A DNA stretch of 64,000 nt, taken from Heliorestis convoluta (GTDB lineage: Bacteria; Bacillota; Desulfitobacteriia; Heliobacteriales; Heliobacteriaceae). Below, one piece after another: positions 63,794 to 64,000 of this stretch. Position numbers and translations under genes: made by a program. Numbering within the stretch: the stretch's first letter is position 1; every line of letters begins with the position of its first letter. Location of the stretch: NCBI RefSeq assembly GCF_009649955.1, contig NZ_CP045875.1, positions 1,221,501 through 1,285,500 on the forward strand, written 5' to 3'. The notes below the pieces were generated by a model. The model had not been told where the DNA came from. It did no database searches and was given only the letters and a program-made list of their open reading frames with translations.

Positions 63794-64000
63794 ATGTCCA
63801 GGCCTATCCGAGTATTGCATATAATTGGCGGAGGGGAAATCGGCGGCGCCGAGATTCATATCCTGGACTTAGCCAGACATCTTTCACCTGGGAAAATCGA
63901 GGTGCATTTGTGTTGCCTTTTTCCAGCACCCCTCTTGCAATGGGCAGAGCAGCAAGGGATCCCTGCTGTTGCTGTGCCTATGCGAAGCAAATTCGATCTT
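63794..64000 (+). CDS. Glycosyltransferase family 4, N-terminal part (cut by window edge)
   Basis: ATG at 63794 after GGGGGAGAG. Reads MSRPIRVLHIIGGGEIGGAE then IHILDLARHL, the GT4 N-terminal Rossmann start with the GGxE loop. Product and sugar unknown. Confidence 0.75.
   Translation, partial: MSRPIRVLHIIGGGEIGGAEIHILDLARHLSPGKIEVHLCCLFPAPLLQWAEQQGIPAVAVPMRSKFDL

Overview
The window looks like chromosome from an anaerobic, amino-acid-using member of the Bacillota (Clostridia). Evidence: strong AAGGAGG-type ribosome sites, many TTG and GTG starts, EtfAB beside a membrane iron-sulfur oxidoreductase, stalk-domain and SLAP-type surface proteins, and moderate GC. A heliobacterium or a Peptococcales relative is a reasonable guess, but nothing here fixes the genus. 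I saw no rRNA, tRNA or CRISPR array.

Left third (1-23.9 kb) is a mobile-element graveyard. It opens with a DDE/Mu-type insertion element (DUF6431 protein, transposase, start of an ATPase) that cut a retropepsin-like gene between the Asp and Thr codons of its DTGA motif. Next come pieces of large serine recombinases behind a repeated ~165-bp block, and an RNA-like tandem hairpin ahead of a DUF3800 gene. From 6288 to 17716 lies an 11.4-kb integrated element bounded by GTTTGAAAA repeats. It sits inside a serine recombinase gene, and joining its flanks restores the conserved FEKENIN reading. It carries a tyrosine integrase, XRE repressor, excisionase-like protein, P4-type primase-helicase, an iteron origin and an HK97-type capsid protein, but no terminase, portal, protease or tail gene: a phage-satellite layout. 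Its left arm holds IS debris and a secreted toxin/immunity-like pair. Beyond it are a duplicated small-gene module, an XRE/ImmA pair, a broken GIY-YIG gene and decayed copies.

Middle (24.5-52.4 kb) is one coherent catabolic locus, all on the + strand except one nitroreductase. A Liv-type ABC importer brings in branched-chain amino acids. The next block is the leucine/isovalerate route, with the same gene set as Bacillus yngJIHBGFE: acyl-CoA dehydrogenase, biotin carboxylase, BCCP, carboxyltransferase, hydratase, and an HMG-CoA lyase fused in frame to an acyl-CoA synthetase. Acetoacetyl-CoA synthetase follows. A B12 mutase pair has isobutyryl-CoA mutase residues (F58, Q176) rather than methylmalonyl-CoA mutase ones. 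It would feed valine carbon as butyryl-CoA into the acyl-CoA dehydrogenase, crotonase, hydroxybutyryl-CoA dehydrogenase and thiolase that follow. EtfAB and a membrane Fe-S oxidoreductase would carry electrons to menaquinone. Several of these genes carry single-base homopolymer contractions that look like sequencing error.

Right part (52.4-64 kb) holds a Dps ferritin, a stalk/CAP secreted protein, a DUF2318 + FtsX-type ABC cluster (likely iron-related), an acidic-repeat stalk protein, a NapH-like polyferredoxin, uracil-DNA glycosylase, a SLAP-like protein and the start of a glycosyltransferase. Five loci (23.1, 23.5-23.9, 52.5-52.9, 54.1-54.5 and 60.0-60.3 kb) carry a repeat family made of two 115-bp hairpin modules that are inverted homologues of each other with covarying stems.
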